Source of the DNA: SB11 sp965222995
Lineage (GTDB): Bacteria; Bacteroidota; Bacteroidia; UBA8524
Assembly: GCA_965222995.1 (NCBI GenBank)
Contig: OZ244977.1
Coordinates: forward strand, 3,224,001 to 3,288,000
Direction of reading: 5' to 3'
DNA length: 64,000 nucleotides
Below, piece by piece: positions 23,806 through 32,539 of the stretch. Numbering within the stretch: position 1 is the stretch's first letter; the number at the start of each line of letters is the position of its first letter. The position numbers were made by a program, and so were the translations under genes. The notes under the pieces were generated by a model, which was not told the origin of the DNA, did no database searches, and saw only the letters and a program-made list of their open reading frames with translations.

Positions 23806-24582
23806 TTACTCTTTATCTAAATAATAAAAGTGCGTGTACTTAATAAACTTGCTGTAGGCATTACCACAACTGATAATAAAACCCGTTTTGCCTTGCAGCA
23901 CACCCAAGCGCAAAAAATAAGACTGAAAAAAAGACCATAACGGATTGAAAACCAATTTACTAAATGCGACTTTTTTACCCTTCTTACTCATCTCCTCCGC
24001 CCCTAGTTTTCCGTATTTATTCATCTTTTCAAAGTATTTACTAATACTTTGAAATGAATAATGCAGTATGTCGCAGCTTATTTCTCCTATAACACCTGTA
24101 TTTATTATAGTTACATCCTCATGCACATCGGCAGAATTGAATTTTGCAAACTTCCTATTAAAAAGTCTTTTTTGCCTGTCAGGGTACCATCCGCAGTATT
24201 TAATCCACTCACCCATAAAAAATGTTTTGCGGGGTAGGGTGTAAACGGGAGTTTGCTCCCAGTTTTGACTCATAGACTCCCATTTAGCCTTTATCTCTTG
24301 CTGTAGCTCGACAGGAATTTCCTCATCGCTGTCTACCCAAAAAATAACATCATTTTTTGCTTTGTCTACTGCATATTGCTTGGTTGCTGCATAGCCCAGC
24401 CATTCTATTTGCTCAAAAATTACATTACTAAAGCTTTGGGCTATTTTGGGAGTGCTATCAACACTTCCCGAGTCTATCACACGTACCTCATCAACCCATT
24501 GCAGCGATTGAAGGCATCGGGCAATATTTTTTTCTTCGTTATTTGCTAAAACAACTGCTGTTATGGCAAGTGTATCACTCAT
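23806..24582 (-). CDS. Family 2 glycosyltransferase (LPS core type)
   Basis: This 258-residue cytoplasmic enzyme has a GT-A fold: ITAVVLANNEEKNIARCLQSLQWVDEVRVIDSGSVDSTPKIA at the nucleotide-sugar site, then the metal-binding D-x-D-type FWVDSDEEI near residue 80. The order ends with a hydrophobic patch near 200-225 (NPLWSFFQSYFLRLGVLQGKTGFI) common to WaaE/KdtX-like transferases of the LPS inner core. Sugar and acceptor are unknown. The upstream TAGTTTTG element suggests its own promoter. Confidence 0.87.
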   Translation of the reverse strand: MSDTLAITAVVLANNEEKNIARCLQSLQWVDEVRVIDSGSVDSTPKIAQSFSNVIFEQIEWLGYAATKQYAVDKAKNDVIFWVDSDEEIPVELQQEIKAKWESMSQNWEQTPVYTLPRKTFFMGEWIKYCGWYPDRQKRLFNRKFAKFNSADVHEDVTIINTGVIGEISCDILHYSFQSISKYFEKMNKYGKLGAEEMSKKGKKVAFSKLVFNPLWSFFQSYFLRLGVLQGKTGFIISCGNAYSKFIKYTHFYYLDKE

Positions 24583-24592
24583 TAAGTTGCTG

Positions 24593-24600
24593 CAAAACTA
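24593..24600 (-). promoter_or_regulatory. Promoter -7 element (TAGTTTTG) of the glycosyltransferase gene
   Basis: An exact TAnnTTTG match lies 10 bases before the ATG. No clear -33 TTG is visible. Confidence 0.4.
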
Positions 24601-24724
24601 ACTATTTTTAACATGCGGTTATTGTGGTATTTGCTAACTAATTGCTATACAAATTTTTTTATCATGCAAAACGTTATTTCTTTGTAATTCGTCTTTTATA
24701 AGACCAATAACACTTATACCATTG

Positions 24725-26143
24725 ATGAAAAGATTTTTACTACCCTTGGTAGCCATTATTTTGGCAGGGGTTTACATGCCACTGGAGGCGCAAACAAAAG
24801 GATATTGCGGCACTGAGGTTTCTGAAAAACAAAAAAGCTGGTTATTAGATTATGTAAATAATGGCAAAGGTGCTTTACAAAAAAGCGCAGCCAATTTCTA
24901 CATTCCTCTTTACATACATTTTGTGGGTACTGATGAGGGTACTGGCTTTTACGGGGCTAACCAAATGATGGAAGACATTTGTGAGCTAAACACCCAGTTT
25001 GCTCCTGCCCAAATGTATTTTTACTTGGCTGGCTATGAGTACATAGAAAATACTGCTTGGTTTGACCATGCCAATTATGGCCCGGGGCATACAATGATGC
25101 GCCAAAACAATGTTGATGATGTGGTGAATGTATACATAGTAATTAACCCTGCCGGCAATTGCGGTTATTTTTCACCAAGCAGAGACGGGGTTGCCATAAG
25201 CAAAAACTGTATGGGTAAAAGCAGAACTACCTTTGCACATGAGCTGGGACACTTCTTTTCTTTACCCCACCCGTTTAATAATGTTTTAGGCGAAAAAGAA
25301 TTTGTAGACGGTAGTAACTGTAATACAGGCGGAGACTTATTTTGCGATACACGTGCCGATTTCTTAAACACACGCTGGCAATGCCCCTATAACGGTAATA
25401 CGCTTGACCCTAAAGGTATGCCATACGACCCTGACGGTACTTTATACATGAGCTATTCTAACGATGCTTGTGCCAATCGTTTTTCCCAAGAGCAAATGGA
25501 TGCAATGGCTTTCAATATAAATTCTCGACGCACAAACCTTAAAGGTACTTCAAAAGATACTACACCAACCATGCAAAGGGTGCAGCGTTTATTTCCGCTT
25601 GAAGGAATGCCGCAAAAACCTACTAATGCCGAGTTTAGATGGACAAGCGTACCCAATGCAGTAGGTTATGTGTTACAAGCCAGCCAAATTTCGGTTTTCC
25701 CGGGTAATTTACCCTTAGATATTATTACTACAGACACTTTTTATAAAGCCACCAATCTTTCTGACAGCAGAACGTATAACTGGAGAGTTCGCCCGATATA
25801 TGCGGGACGTACTTGCGGAGTGAGTACTTTTTCTGATACGGGAAGGTTTTTTACTTCAAAAACTGCGGGCATAAGCTCTTTTAGCAACGCCAATGAGGTA
25901 AAAATATATCCTAACCCATCAAATGGAAGCAAACAAGTATTTATTGCTTTTGATAAGGATGTAAATACCATTTCAAAAGCCGATATTTACACTATTGAAG
26001 GGAAAAATATTACCCGTTTGGATTTAGTTAAGCAAAGTAATAAGCAATATGCAATGAATATAAGTAACTTAAGTACAGGTATTTATTTTGTGAATATTGC
26101 TACTGAAAACGGTGTTTACAGACAAAGACTTTTGGTAGAGTAA
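24725..26143 (+). CDS. Secreted M43-like metalloprotease with T9SS sorting domain
   Basis: From ATG 24725 the 472-residue protein has a signal peptide to about residue 23 (ending LEAQ). A pappalysin-like protease domain follows, with zinc motif HELGHFFSLPH (H172, E173, H176, H182) and a Met-turn region LYMSYSNDACANRFSQEQMDAM. A fibronectin-like segment lies at about 290-375, and the C-terminus is a type A T9SS sorting domain (VKIYPNPSNG, then LSTGIYFVNI and RLLVE). It should be exported across the outer membrane and cleave proteins or serve in adhesion. A good terminator follows the gene. Confidence 0.88.
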   Translation: MKRFLLPLVAIILAGVYMPLEAQTKGYCGTEVSEKQKSWLLDYVNNGKGALQKSAANFYIPLYIHFVGTDEGTGFYGANQMMEDICELNTQFAPAQMYFYLAGYEYIENTAWFDHANYGPGHTMMRQNNVDDVVNVYIVINPAGNCGYFSPSRDGVAISKNCMGKSRTTFAHELGHFFSLPHPFNNVLGEKEFVDGSNCNTGGDLFCDTRADFLNTRWQCPYNGNTLDPKGMPYDPDGTLYMSYSNDACANRFSQEQMDAMAFNINSRRTNLKGTSKDTTPTMQRVQRLFPLEGMPQKPTNAEFRWTSVPNAVGYVLQASQISVFPGNLPLDIITTDTFYKATNLSDSRTYNWRVRPIYAGRTCGVSTFSDTGRFFTSKTAGISSFSNANEVKIYPNPSNGSKQVFIAFDKDVNTISKADIYTIEGKNITRLDLVKQSNKQYAMNISNLSTGIYFVNIATENGVYRQRLLVE

Positions 26144-26179
26144 CCTGTTCTTCCAAACTTAATCATAACTTAAGGTAAG

Positions 26180-26206
26180 GCCTCTGCGGGATGCAGGGGC
26201 TTTTTT
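26180..26206 (+). terminator. Intrinsic terminator after the metalloprotease gene
   Basis: GCCTCTGC (26180-26187) pairs with GCAGGGGC (26193-26200) with one G-T pair, followed by six T. It overlaps the stop codon of the convergent MazG-like gene. Confidence 0.8.
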
Positions 26207-26537
26207 ATTTAAGCTTTTCATTGTTTTTGTGTCTATCGCTATCACGCTTGGTTTTCTTCTCCATATTTTTTGCAAAAGCTTCGGTAAGGTTTACACCTGT
26301 TTGGTTGGCTAAGCAAAGTAATACCCATAGCACATCAGCCATTTCATCTCCCAAATTTTCATCACTTTCACTAGCTTTAAAGCTTTGCTCTCCATACTTG
26401 CGTGCCATTATTCTTGCAAGCTCGCCCACTTCTTCCATTAATATGGCTGTATTGGTAAGTTCATTAAAATAACGAACACCTGTAGTGGTTATCCATTGGT
26501 GTACTTGTTGTTGTGCTTCTTCAATAGTCATACCCAC
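26205..26537 (-). CDS. MazG-like nucleotide pyrophosphohydrolase
   Basis: This 110-residue all-helical enzyme hydrolyses nucleoside triphosphates to monophosphates and pyrophosphate, cleaning the nucleotide pool. The metal-binding pattern EEVGELARIMARK (about 36-48) and DEMADVLWVLLCLANQTG (about 63-80) gives the ExxE-x(n)-ExxD signature of the MazG/MTH1187 superfamily. It diverges from pyrF with 38 bases between start codons. The C-terminal tail is highly charged (KKTKRDSDRHKNNEKLK). Two starts are possible (26537 or 26531). Confidence 0.87.
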   Translation of the reverse strand: MGMTIEEAQQQVHQWITTTGVRYFNELTNTAILMEEVGELARIMARKYGEQSFKASESDENLGDEMADVLWVLLCLANQTGVNLTEAFAKNMEKKTKRDSDRHKNNEKLK

Positions 26538-26575
26538 AAATTTGCAGTTTTGGCTTTACTTTGCAGCACCAAAAA

Positions 26576-27379
26576 ATGAAAAAAGCAGACATTGTCCATC
26601 AAATAAGAACTAAAAAAAGTTATTTATGCGTAGGGTTGGATACCGACCTGAAAAAAATTCCCCAACACTTGCACAGCCATGCAAACCCAGTATTGGAGTT
26701 TAACCGCCAAATAATTGAGGCTACAGCCCCTTATGCTGTAGCCTATAAAATAAATACTGCTTTTTATGAATGGATGGGTGCTAAAGGGTGGGAAATAATG
26801 CAGGAAACGCTAAACTTTATCCCAAAAGATATTTTTACCATTGCCGATGCTAAGCGCGGCGATATTGGCAATACCAGCAGCATGTATGCCCGCACTTTTT
26901 TTGATACGATGGATTTTGATGCGGTTACCGTAGCCCCATATATGGGCAGCGATAGCGTGAAACCTTTTTTAGAGTTTAAAGACAAATGGACTATCCTTTT
27001 GGGCTTAACATCTAATGCGGGAAGTAATGATTTTCAGCATTTAGAAAATAACGGAAAACCGCTTTATCAAAGTGTTATGGAAACTGCCCAAACATGGGGC
27101 AGTGAAGAAAATCTAATGTTTGTTGTAGGAGCAACAAGAACAGCCCAACTTGAACATATAAGGCAAATTGCACCTAAGCATTTTCTGCTGGTACCGGGTG
27201 TAGGAGCGCAAGGGGGTAGTTTAAGTGAAGTTTCAAAAACGGGAATGAATGGTGATGTAGGTTTGCTAATCAATTCGTCAAGAGGGGTTATTTATGCCTC
27301 ACAGGAGGAAGACTTTGCGGAAAAAGCAAAACAAGAAGCACAAAAACTACAAGCAGAAATGGCTGAATATTTAACTTAG
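26576..27379 (+). CDS. pyrF: Orotidine 5'-phosphate decarboxylase (type 2)
   Basis: The enzyme makes UMP from OMP, the last step of de novo pyrimidine synthesis. The ATG at 26576 gives 267 residues. An in-frame TTG 15 bases earlier is less likely since it lies in the promoter-like CTTTGC. Type 2 features are visible: LCVGLDTDLKKIP, FNRQIIEATAPYAVAYKINTAFYE and the catalytic loop IADAKRGDIGNTSSMYA with Asp, Lys and Asp. GVGAQGG and LINSSRGVIYA form the phosphate-binding end. Its stop overlaps the convergent FadL-like gene by 4 bases. Confidence 0.95.
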   Translation: MKKADIVHQIRTKKSYLCVGLDTDLKKIPQHLHSHANPVLEFNRQIIEATAPYAVAYKINTAFYEWMGAKGWEIMQETLNFIPKDIFTIADAKRGDIGNTSSMYARTFFDTMDFDAVTVAPYMGSDSVKPFLEFKDKWTILLGLTSNAGSNDFQHLENNGKPLYQSVMETAQTWGSEENLMFVVGATRTAQLEHIRQIAPKHFLLVPGVGAQGGSLSEVSKTGMNGDVGLLINSSRGVIYASQEEDFAEKAKQEAQKLQAEMAEYLT

Positions 27380-28890
27380 AACCTTGTACCTATAGTGAAA
27401 ATAAGGCGTGTACTGTTTACCCTATTGAAGGAAGTGTAAGCAACTCTATTAGTAGTTTCTAAGTTATAGGGGGTTAAAAAATCATCGTACCGCTCATATA
27501 CAAAAGCTGCATCAAAATACACTTCACTGTTAGGCACATTATAACCAAAACCTGCACTATACACATCTAAACTCAAATCACCCTCTGTTAATGAGTTTAA
27601 AATAGCATCGTTATAGGGTGATGCGTAAAATGCGTATCCTCCCCTAAATCTGTAATCAAAGTAATTGTATTCAAAACCAATTCTAAAATTATCTCTATTG
27701 CCTAAGTTTTGAGATATTAAAGGATTAATAAAAGCTAGCCCGTCGCCTGAGATTTTAGCTGTAGTATAATTCACATTTTCATAGTCTATTGAAACTATTG
27801 CCTGCTTTTTAATGATAAAAGCCCCACTAACTACTACTTTTCCCGGAGTGGTAAGTGTATAACTGTTCTCACCAATTTCAGACTGTATTAACTCGCCTTG
27901 ATTATATATAAAGTTTCCGTTGGTATAGCCCCGTGAAGTAAAATTATAATTAAACTGGTCTGTTAAAGAATAGGCTGTTGGTGTATGGTAAGCCACCCCT
28001 ACTCTTAGCCAATCGTTTGCTCTAAGTACTGCGCCTAACTTGGCATTAAATCCATTACCCGAGGTAGAAAACTCGCGGTTAAGTTCATACGATTTCTCAA
28101 CTTGCCTCACCTCATCAAAACCTCTTTCAATAATTTTTTCTGCTGCTGTATAGCGAATTGCAGGAATATTAAGGCTTGCACCCACATATAATATATGAGA
28201 AAAGTTTCCCGCCCAACCTATATTCCAGTCGGTTTGCCTGCCTCTGTAGTTATAGGTAAATAACTGCCGCATATCAATAGTTTGCGGCAAATTGGGCGAA
28301 TATAAATCACTGTTTTGGTCGTATATAATAGCATTAGCTGCTAAAGCCAGTTCTTCGGGAAAAAAAGGGTCAAACCCCGTTTGTATCCGCGAAGGGTCTA
28401 AAAATTCATTTGCATCTTCACTTAAAAAATCTAAATAACTACTTTGGTCGTTGTTGGCATCAAGAGTAATATTTCTATTAAAATCGTTTATTCTGTTAAA
28501 GCCAAAAGAAAATGTATGGTTTATTAAGCCCTTCTTCTTCTCTTTACCCAAGTAATACTGTACATTTGATATGGTAACACCCATATTGTTTATAGAGAAA
28601 TTGAACCTATTATCCCTTACATCTCTATTGATGTAGTTTGAGTTATTATTGGTAAAATTCATTCCCAAAGTAGCCATAGCAGTACTGGTACGAAGTTGCG
28701 CCAGTGATGCAGGGTTAATAGCTGAAACACTAAAGTCAATCCCTGCTGCGCCTATGGCCCCACCCATTCCCATGCTGCGAGCAGTGCCGCCTTGCCTCAC
28801 GTTTGAATACCTTAAGACATCGTTAAACTCTTGTGCATGTACAGGGCATAGAAAGCCTGTAAACAGTAGTATATAAACTATTTTCTTCAT
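27376..28890 (-). CDS. FadL/OmpP1-like outer-membrane transport protein
   Basis: This 504-residue protein has a signal peptide (MKKIVYILLFTGFLCPVHAQ) followed by a conserved N-terminal plug region (RYSNVRQGGTARSMGMGGAIGAAGIDFSVSAINPASLA), a pattern of OmpP1/FadL/PorV-type barrels. Many amphipathic strands follow, ending in an aromatic last strand (RLIFTIGTRF). FadL-type proteins import hydrophobic compounds; PorV-like ones act in T9SS, so the exact role is open. It lies 21 bases behind the repetitive lipoprotein gene and should be cotranscribed with it. Confidence 0.85.
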   Translation of the reverse strand: MKKIVYILLFTGFLCPVHAQEFNDVLRYSNVRQGGTARSMGMGGAIGAAGIDFSVSAINPASLAQLRTSTAMATLGMNFTNNNSNYINRDVRDNRFNFSINNMGVTISNVQYYLGKEKKKGLINHTFSFGFNRINDFNRNITLDANNDQSSYLDFLSEDANEFLDPSRIQTGFDPFFPEELALAANAIIYDQNSDLYSPNLPQTIDMRQLFTYNYRGRQTDWNIGWAGNFSHILYVGASLNIPAIRYTAAEKIIERGFDEVRQVEKSYELNREFSTSGNGFNAKLGAVLRANDWLRVGVAYHTPTAYSLTDQFNYNFTSRGYTNGNFIYNQGELIQSEIGENSYTLTTPGKVVVSGAFIIKKQAIVSIDYENVNYTTAKISGDGLAFINPLISQNLGNRDNFRIGFEYNYFDYRFRGGYAFYASPYNDAILNSLTEGDLSLDVYSAGFGYNVPNSEVYFDAAFVYERYDDFLTPYNLETTNRVAYTSFNRVNSTRLIFTIGTRF

Positions 28891-28911
28891 TAAAAACTAT
28901 GTAAGTAAGTA

Positions 28912-30198
28912 TTATCTGCGCCTTCCTCCGCCACCTCTGCTCCCGCTACTTCTGTTTGATGAACCCCTGCTTGGGGTAGTACGAGGGGCAGACCTTGCAG
29001 GTGCTGTGCGGGTTCTTGAAGGAGTAGAACGGTACGAGTTATTACGTGGTCTGTAACTTCTGTTTGGCGTATTCCTGTTCGTATTTGTACGTGTAGGAGC
29101 CGTTCTATTGGTATTCGTGTTTGCGTTACTGTTATTATAACTTCTATTGGTACTAGGAGTAGTGTTTGCATTACTACCTGCTGTACCGCTAGGTTGCGTA
29201 TAGTTTCTGTAATTAGGCTGCGTTCTGCTTGGAGTACTGTTAGTACCTGTTGATACAGCTCCTCTGTTTACAGTACCCGGAGTGGTTTGTGCGTTTCTCG
29301 AAGGTGCCGCAGGTTGTTGTTGCAGTTCAGTAGAGCCAATTACACGCGTACCGCCTGTATTACTTGTTGTTCTGGTTCTGCGAACAGCAGGCATATAATT
29401 ATTACCTGCCCTGCGACGAGTATTGCGAACATTTACCACAGGTGCATTATTGCCCCTATTGCCCCAGAAATTATTAGAGGGGCAGTATGGGTTGTATGGA
29501 TTATTCCAACCCCAATTATTATAAGGATTATTCCAGCCCCAGTTGTTGTATGGGTTATTCCAAGGGTTAGCCCAAGGACTGTATACATAACGATTCGTCC
29601 ACGGGTCATAAACTAAACCTCCTGCACCGAAACCGGGAGTAGTTACAAATGAATTGCCCCAAGGGTCGTACATCCAATTGTTTGTATAAGGGTTAAACCT
29701 CCAACCGTTGCCAACATTATTACCAAAGCCTACAGACCAGCCCCAGTTTCCGTTAAAATTATTAATGTTTAAGCCCGGTCTTGCCCAAGGGCTAAAAGGC
29801 GAAGTAACAAAACTGTTTCCCCAATTGGGTTGGTAGAAATTATTTATTGAGTTAAGCTGCTGGTTTTGCCATTGCAAAGCATTACTGTTAGCAGTATTAC
29901 CATAAGTTTGGCTGTTTTGGTTAGTACCTTGTGTATACTGCGTATAATTAATATTGCGATTGGCTGCATTGGGATTAGCAGTCTCGCTTTGAGTATTTAC
30001 ATAGTAATCCCCGTCTTCAACATCATACTTTTCTGCTGAAGCTGATTTTGATGTTGTAGCCGTATATTTAATATCATTTGGAGAAAAATACGCATCATCA
30101 GCATTATTATTCTTTTGGTAACGGCTATTTGAATATTTTTGCTGCGTTGAGCAAGAACTCAACACGAACAAAACTATAAGTGTGTATATCCATTTCAT
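28912..30198 (-). CDS. Repetitive Asn/Trp/Pro-rich lipoprotein
   Basis: The correct start is ATG 30198 (428 residues). It gives a lipoprotein signal (MKWIYTLIVLFVLSSC, acceptor Cys16), whereas a longer frame to 30468 has no signal and overlaps proS. The mature part is Asn/Gln-rich at 60-130, then a WGN/NPY block with YDPWTNRYVYSPW and tandem 9-residue units NNPYNNWGW. A C-terminal tail of about 150 residues is rich in Thr, Ser, Arg and Asn and ends GGGGRRR. It is probably surface exposed. It partners with the FadL-like barrel gene 21 bases downstream. No family function known. Confidence 0.8.
   Translation of the reverse strand: MKWIYTLIVLFVLSSCSTQQKYSNSRYQKNNNADDAYFSPNDIKYTATTSKSASAEKYDVEDGDYYVNTQSETANPNAANRNINYTQYTQGTNQNSQTYGNTANSNALQWQNQQLNSINNFYQPNWGNSFVTSPFSPWARPGLNINNFNGNWGWSVGFGNNVGNGWRFNPYTNNWMYDPWGNSFVTTPGFGAGGLVYDPWTNRYVYSPWANPWNNPYNNWGWNNPYNNWGWNNPYNPYCPSNNFWGNRGNNAPVVNVRNTRRRAGNNYMPAVRRTRTTSNTGGTRVIGSTELQQQPAAPSRNAQTTPGTVNRGAVSTGTNSTPSRTQPNYRNYTQPSGTAGSNANTTPSTNRSYNNSNANTNTNRTAPTRTNTNRNTPNRSYRPRNNSYRSTPSRTRTAPARSAPRTTPSRGSSNRSSGSRGGGGRRR
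29498..29551 (-). repeat. Two 27-base tandem units coding NNPYNNWGW
   Basis: Two adjacent 27-base copies (29498-29524 and 29525-29551) differ by a few bases, with a partial third copy after 29551. They keep the reading frame and lie in the lipoprotein gene, so copy number can vary by slippage without a frameshift. Confidence 0.7.
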
Positions 30199-30318
30199 AA
30201 GCGAAGGGGTTTTAAAATTCAAGGAACTACTAGTTAAAAAACAAAAAGCATTCCAAGAATAGGTAAAATTACAGCTTCTATTGAAATAACGGGTATTATT
30301 CATCGAATTATATAAGAA

Positions 30319-31797
30319 ATGAGCAATAAAAAGGTAAAACGCAGCGACGATTACTCTCTTTGGTACAATAATCTGGTAAAAAATGCCGACTTGGCTGAAC
30401 ATAGTGATGTGAAAGGCTGTATGGTAATTAAGCCATACGGTTATGCTATTTGGGAAAAAATGCAGCAAGAACTAGACAGACGGTTTAAAGAAACAGGGCA
30501 CGTAAATGCATATTTCCCATTATTTGTTCCCAAGGGACTTTTTGAAGCTGAAGAGAAAAATGCTGAAGGTTTTGCTAAAGAATGTGCCGTAGTAACCCAT
30601 TACAGGTTAAAGGCTGACCCTGAAAATAAAGGAAAACTTATTGCTGACCCTGATAGTAAACTGGAAGAAGAGCTAATAGTACGCCCAACCAGTGAAGCCA
30701 TTATTTGGAAAACCTACAAAGGCTGGATACAAAGCTATAGAGACTTACCTATATTGGTAAACCAATGGGCTAATGTGGTACGTTGGGAAATGCGTACCCG
30801 CTTATTTTTACGCACCACTGAGTTTTTATGGCAAGAAGGGCATACTGCACATGCCACACAAGAAGAGGCGCTGGAAGAAACCAAACAAATGTTGGAAGTA
30901 TATGCCGATTTTGCCGAAGATATGCTAGGGGTACCAGTGATAAAAGGGGTGAAAACCGAAAATGAGCGTTTTGCTGGTGCTGTAGACACTTATTGCATTG
31001 AAAGCTTAATGCAAGATGGTAAAGCTTTGCAAATGGGAACTTCACACTTTTTAGGGCAAAATTTTGCTAAAGCTTTTGATGTGAAGTTTGCCGATAAAAG
31101 CGGGAAACTAGACCATGTGTGGGCAACCTCATGGGGCGTAAGTACCCGCTTGATGGGTGCTTTAATTATGGCACATAGCGATGATGACGGTTTGATATTG
31201 CCTCCTCGCTTAGCTCCTTTTCAAGTAGTTATAGTACCTATTTACAGAAGTGATGAAGAATTTGATTTAGTAGATAAGAAAGCTAAAGAAATTAAGAAAT
31301 CGCTTGAAGCAAAAGGCATTTCTGTGAAGTATGACAACAGAGACACGCACAAACCGGGCTTTAAGTTTAATGAGTATGAGCTAAAAGGTGTACCTGTGAG
31401 AATTGCTATTGGTCCCAGAGATTTAGAGAAAAATACAGTTGAAGTAGCCCGTAGAGATACTAAAGAAAAAGAGTTTTTAAGTGTTATTGATTTGGAGGAT
31501 AAAATAGCCAACCTGTTAGAGAACATCCAGAATAACATTTACCAAAAAGCTTTGGATTTTAGGGAAGAAAATATACACGTAGCCGATAGCTGGGATGAGT
31601 TTAAAGATATAATTGAAAACAAAGGTGGTTTTGTATCTGCCCACTGGGATGGCACAGGAGAAACCGAAGATAAAATTAAAGAGCTTACCAAAGCTACCAT
31701 ACGCTGCATACCTTTAGATAACAAGCAAGAAGAAGGCAAATGTGTTTTAACAGGCAATCCTTCAACACAAAGGGTATTGTTTGCTAAGGCGTATTAA
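30319..31797 (+). CDS. proS: Prolyl-tRNA synthetase (archaeal/eukaryotic-like type)
   Basis: The 492-residue enzyme charges tRNA-Pro. It is the short form without the bacterial insertion editing domain. Class II motifs are visible: motif 2 NVVRWEMRTRLFLRTTEFLWQEGHTAHA and motif 3-like ATSWGVSTRLMGALIMAHSDDDGLILPPRLAPFQVVIVPI. An anticodon-binding domain (about 285-390) is followed by a C-terminal domain ending FAKAY. This type is usual in Bacteroidota. It diverges from the repetitive lipoprotein gene and is followed by a strong terminator. Confidence 0.96.
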   Translation: MSNKKVKRSDDYSLWYNNLVKNADLAEHSDVKGCMVIKPYGYAIWEKMQQELDRRFKETGHVNAYFPLFVPKGLFEAEEKNAEGFAKECAVVTHYRLKADPENKGKLIADPDSKLEEELIVRPTSEAIIWKTYKGWIQSYRDLPILVNQWANVVRWEMRTRLFLRTTEFLWQEGHTAHATQEEALEETKQMLEVYADFAEDMLGVPVIKGVKTENERFAGAVDTYCIESLMQDGKALQMGTSHFLGQNFAKAFDVKFADKSGKLDHVWATSWGVSTRLMGALIMAHSDDDGLILPPRLAPFQVVIVPIYRSDEEFDLVDKKAKEIKKSLEAKGISVKYDNRDTHKPGFKFNEYELKGVPVRIAIGPRDLEKNTVEVARRDTKEKEFLSVIDLEDKIANLLENIQNNIYQKALDFREENIHVADSWDEFKDIIENKGGFVSAHWDGTGETEDKIKELTKATIRCIPLDNKQEEGKCVLTGNPSTQRVLFAKAY

Positions 31798-31818
31798 ATA
31801 GTATTTAAATTAAAGAGT

Positions 31819-31859
31819 AAAGCCTTAAAAATAAACTACAACTATTTTTAAGGCTTTTT
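31819..31859 (+). terminator. Intrinsic terminator after proS
   Basis: A perfect 15-base stem (AAAGCCTTAAAAATA, 31819-31833, with 31843-31857) around a 9-base loop, ending in a run of five T. Confidence 0.85.
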
Positions 31860-31930
31860 GTATTCTCGAAAATGCTAATCTAAGGTTTTCATTTTCTTAA
31901 TATTTGAGAAAAAATTATCTTAGTGTAACT

Positions 31931-32416
31931 ATGAAAAAGATTATCACCTTAGTTTTAGCTACTGTTGTATTAATAGCAATTACTTTTTGTTCTTCGTGTG
32001 TATATCATGATAATGGAAGTACTCCTGAAAATCAAGACCGCTCTGCAATATTTAAGGTTGATGGTTCTGCCAAAACAGTAGAAAAGCCCTACAACAGTAT
32101 TTTCGATAATAACGATACTATTATTAATACAGCTACACTTAGTGCAAACGATGGCTCAAAAATTAAACTTGTTTTTGAAGGTATGAGCTTAAAACCAAGA
32201 CCTCTTAATGGTTTCCCAGATGCCGTTTATACTGACCCACAAGGAAAAAATTATAATGCTGTAAGGGGAGAACTTAATGTTAACAGATATTCAATAGCTA
32301 GATCCATTTATTCTTTTTCAGGCACGTTTAATTTTGTTGCAAAAAGTCTCACAAACCCAAGTGATTCAGTGGTAATTACAGAAGGTATAATCACAAACTG
32401 CTCAAACGAACTTTAA
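31931..32416 (+). CDS. Hypothetical lipoprotein (161 residues)
   Basis: The start at ATG 31931 gives a lipoprotein signal (MKKIITLVLATVVLIAITFCSSC, acceptor cysteine at about 23). An in-frame upstream start would add nine residues without improving the signal. The mature part is beta-rich with short strands (KIKLVFEGMSLKPRPL, SFSGTFNFVAKSL) and resembles small surface lipoproteins of Bacteroidota with no known role. It is a single-gene unit flanked by the proS terminator and its own terminator. Confidence 0.7.
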   Translation: MKKIITLVLATVVLIAITFCSSCVYHDNGSTPENQDRSAIFKVDGSAKTVEKPYNSIFDNNDTIINTATLSANDGSKIKLVFEGMSLKPRPLNGFPDAVYTDPQGKNYNAVRGELNVNRYSIARSIYSFSGTFNFVAKSLTNPSDSVVITEGIITNCSNEL

Positions 32417-32440
32417 ATATTTTACTGTTTAATAATTACT

Positions 32441-32476
32441 AACCTACCTGCTTTTTGTTGGTAGGTTTTGTTTTTT
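32441..32476 (+). terminator. Intrinsic terminator after the small lipoprotein gene
   Basis: AACCTACC (32441-32448) pairs perfectly with GGTAGGTT (32460-32467), followed by a T-rich run. Confidence 0.75.
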
Positions 32477-32539
32477 AAATACAAACAACCAAACTTTGTC
32501 ATCCGTTGATATATTCAATCGAAAGAAATCACCCTATAT

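Noticed and set aside
29498..29551. CRISPR-like repeats
   Set aside because: The two units are directly adjacent, 27 bases each, without spacers, and lie in a coding gene.
28912..30468. Extended 518-residue reading frame for the repetitive lipoprotein
   Set aside because: The extra N-terminal part overlaps the start of proS on the other strand and has no signal peptide. The ATG at 30198 gives a perfect lipoprotein signal.
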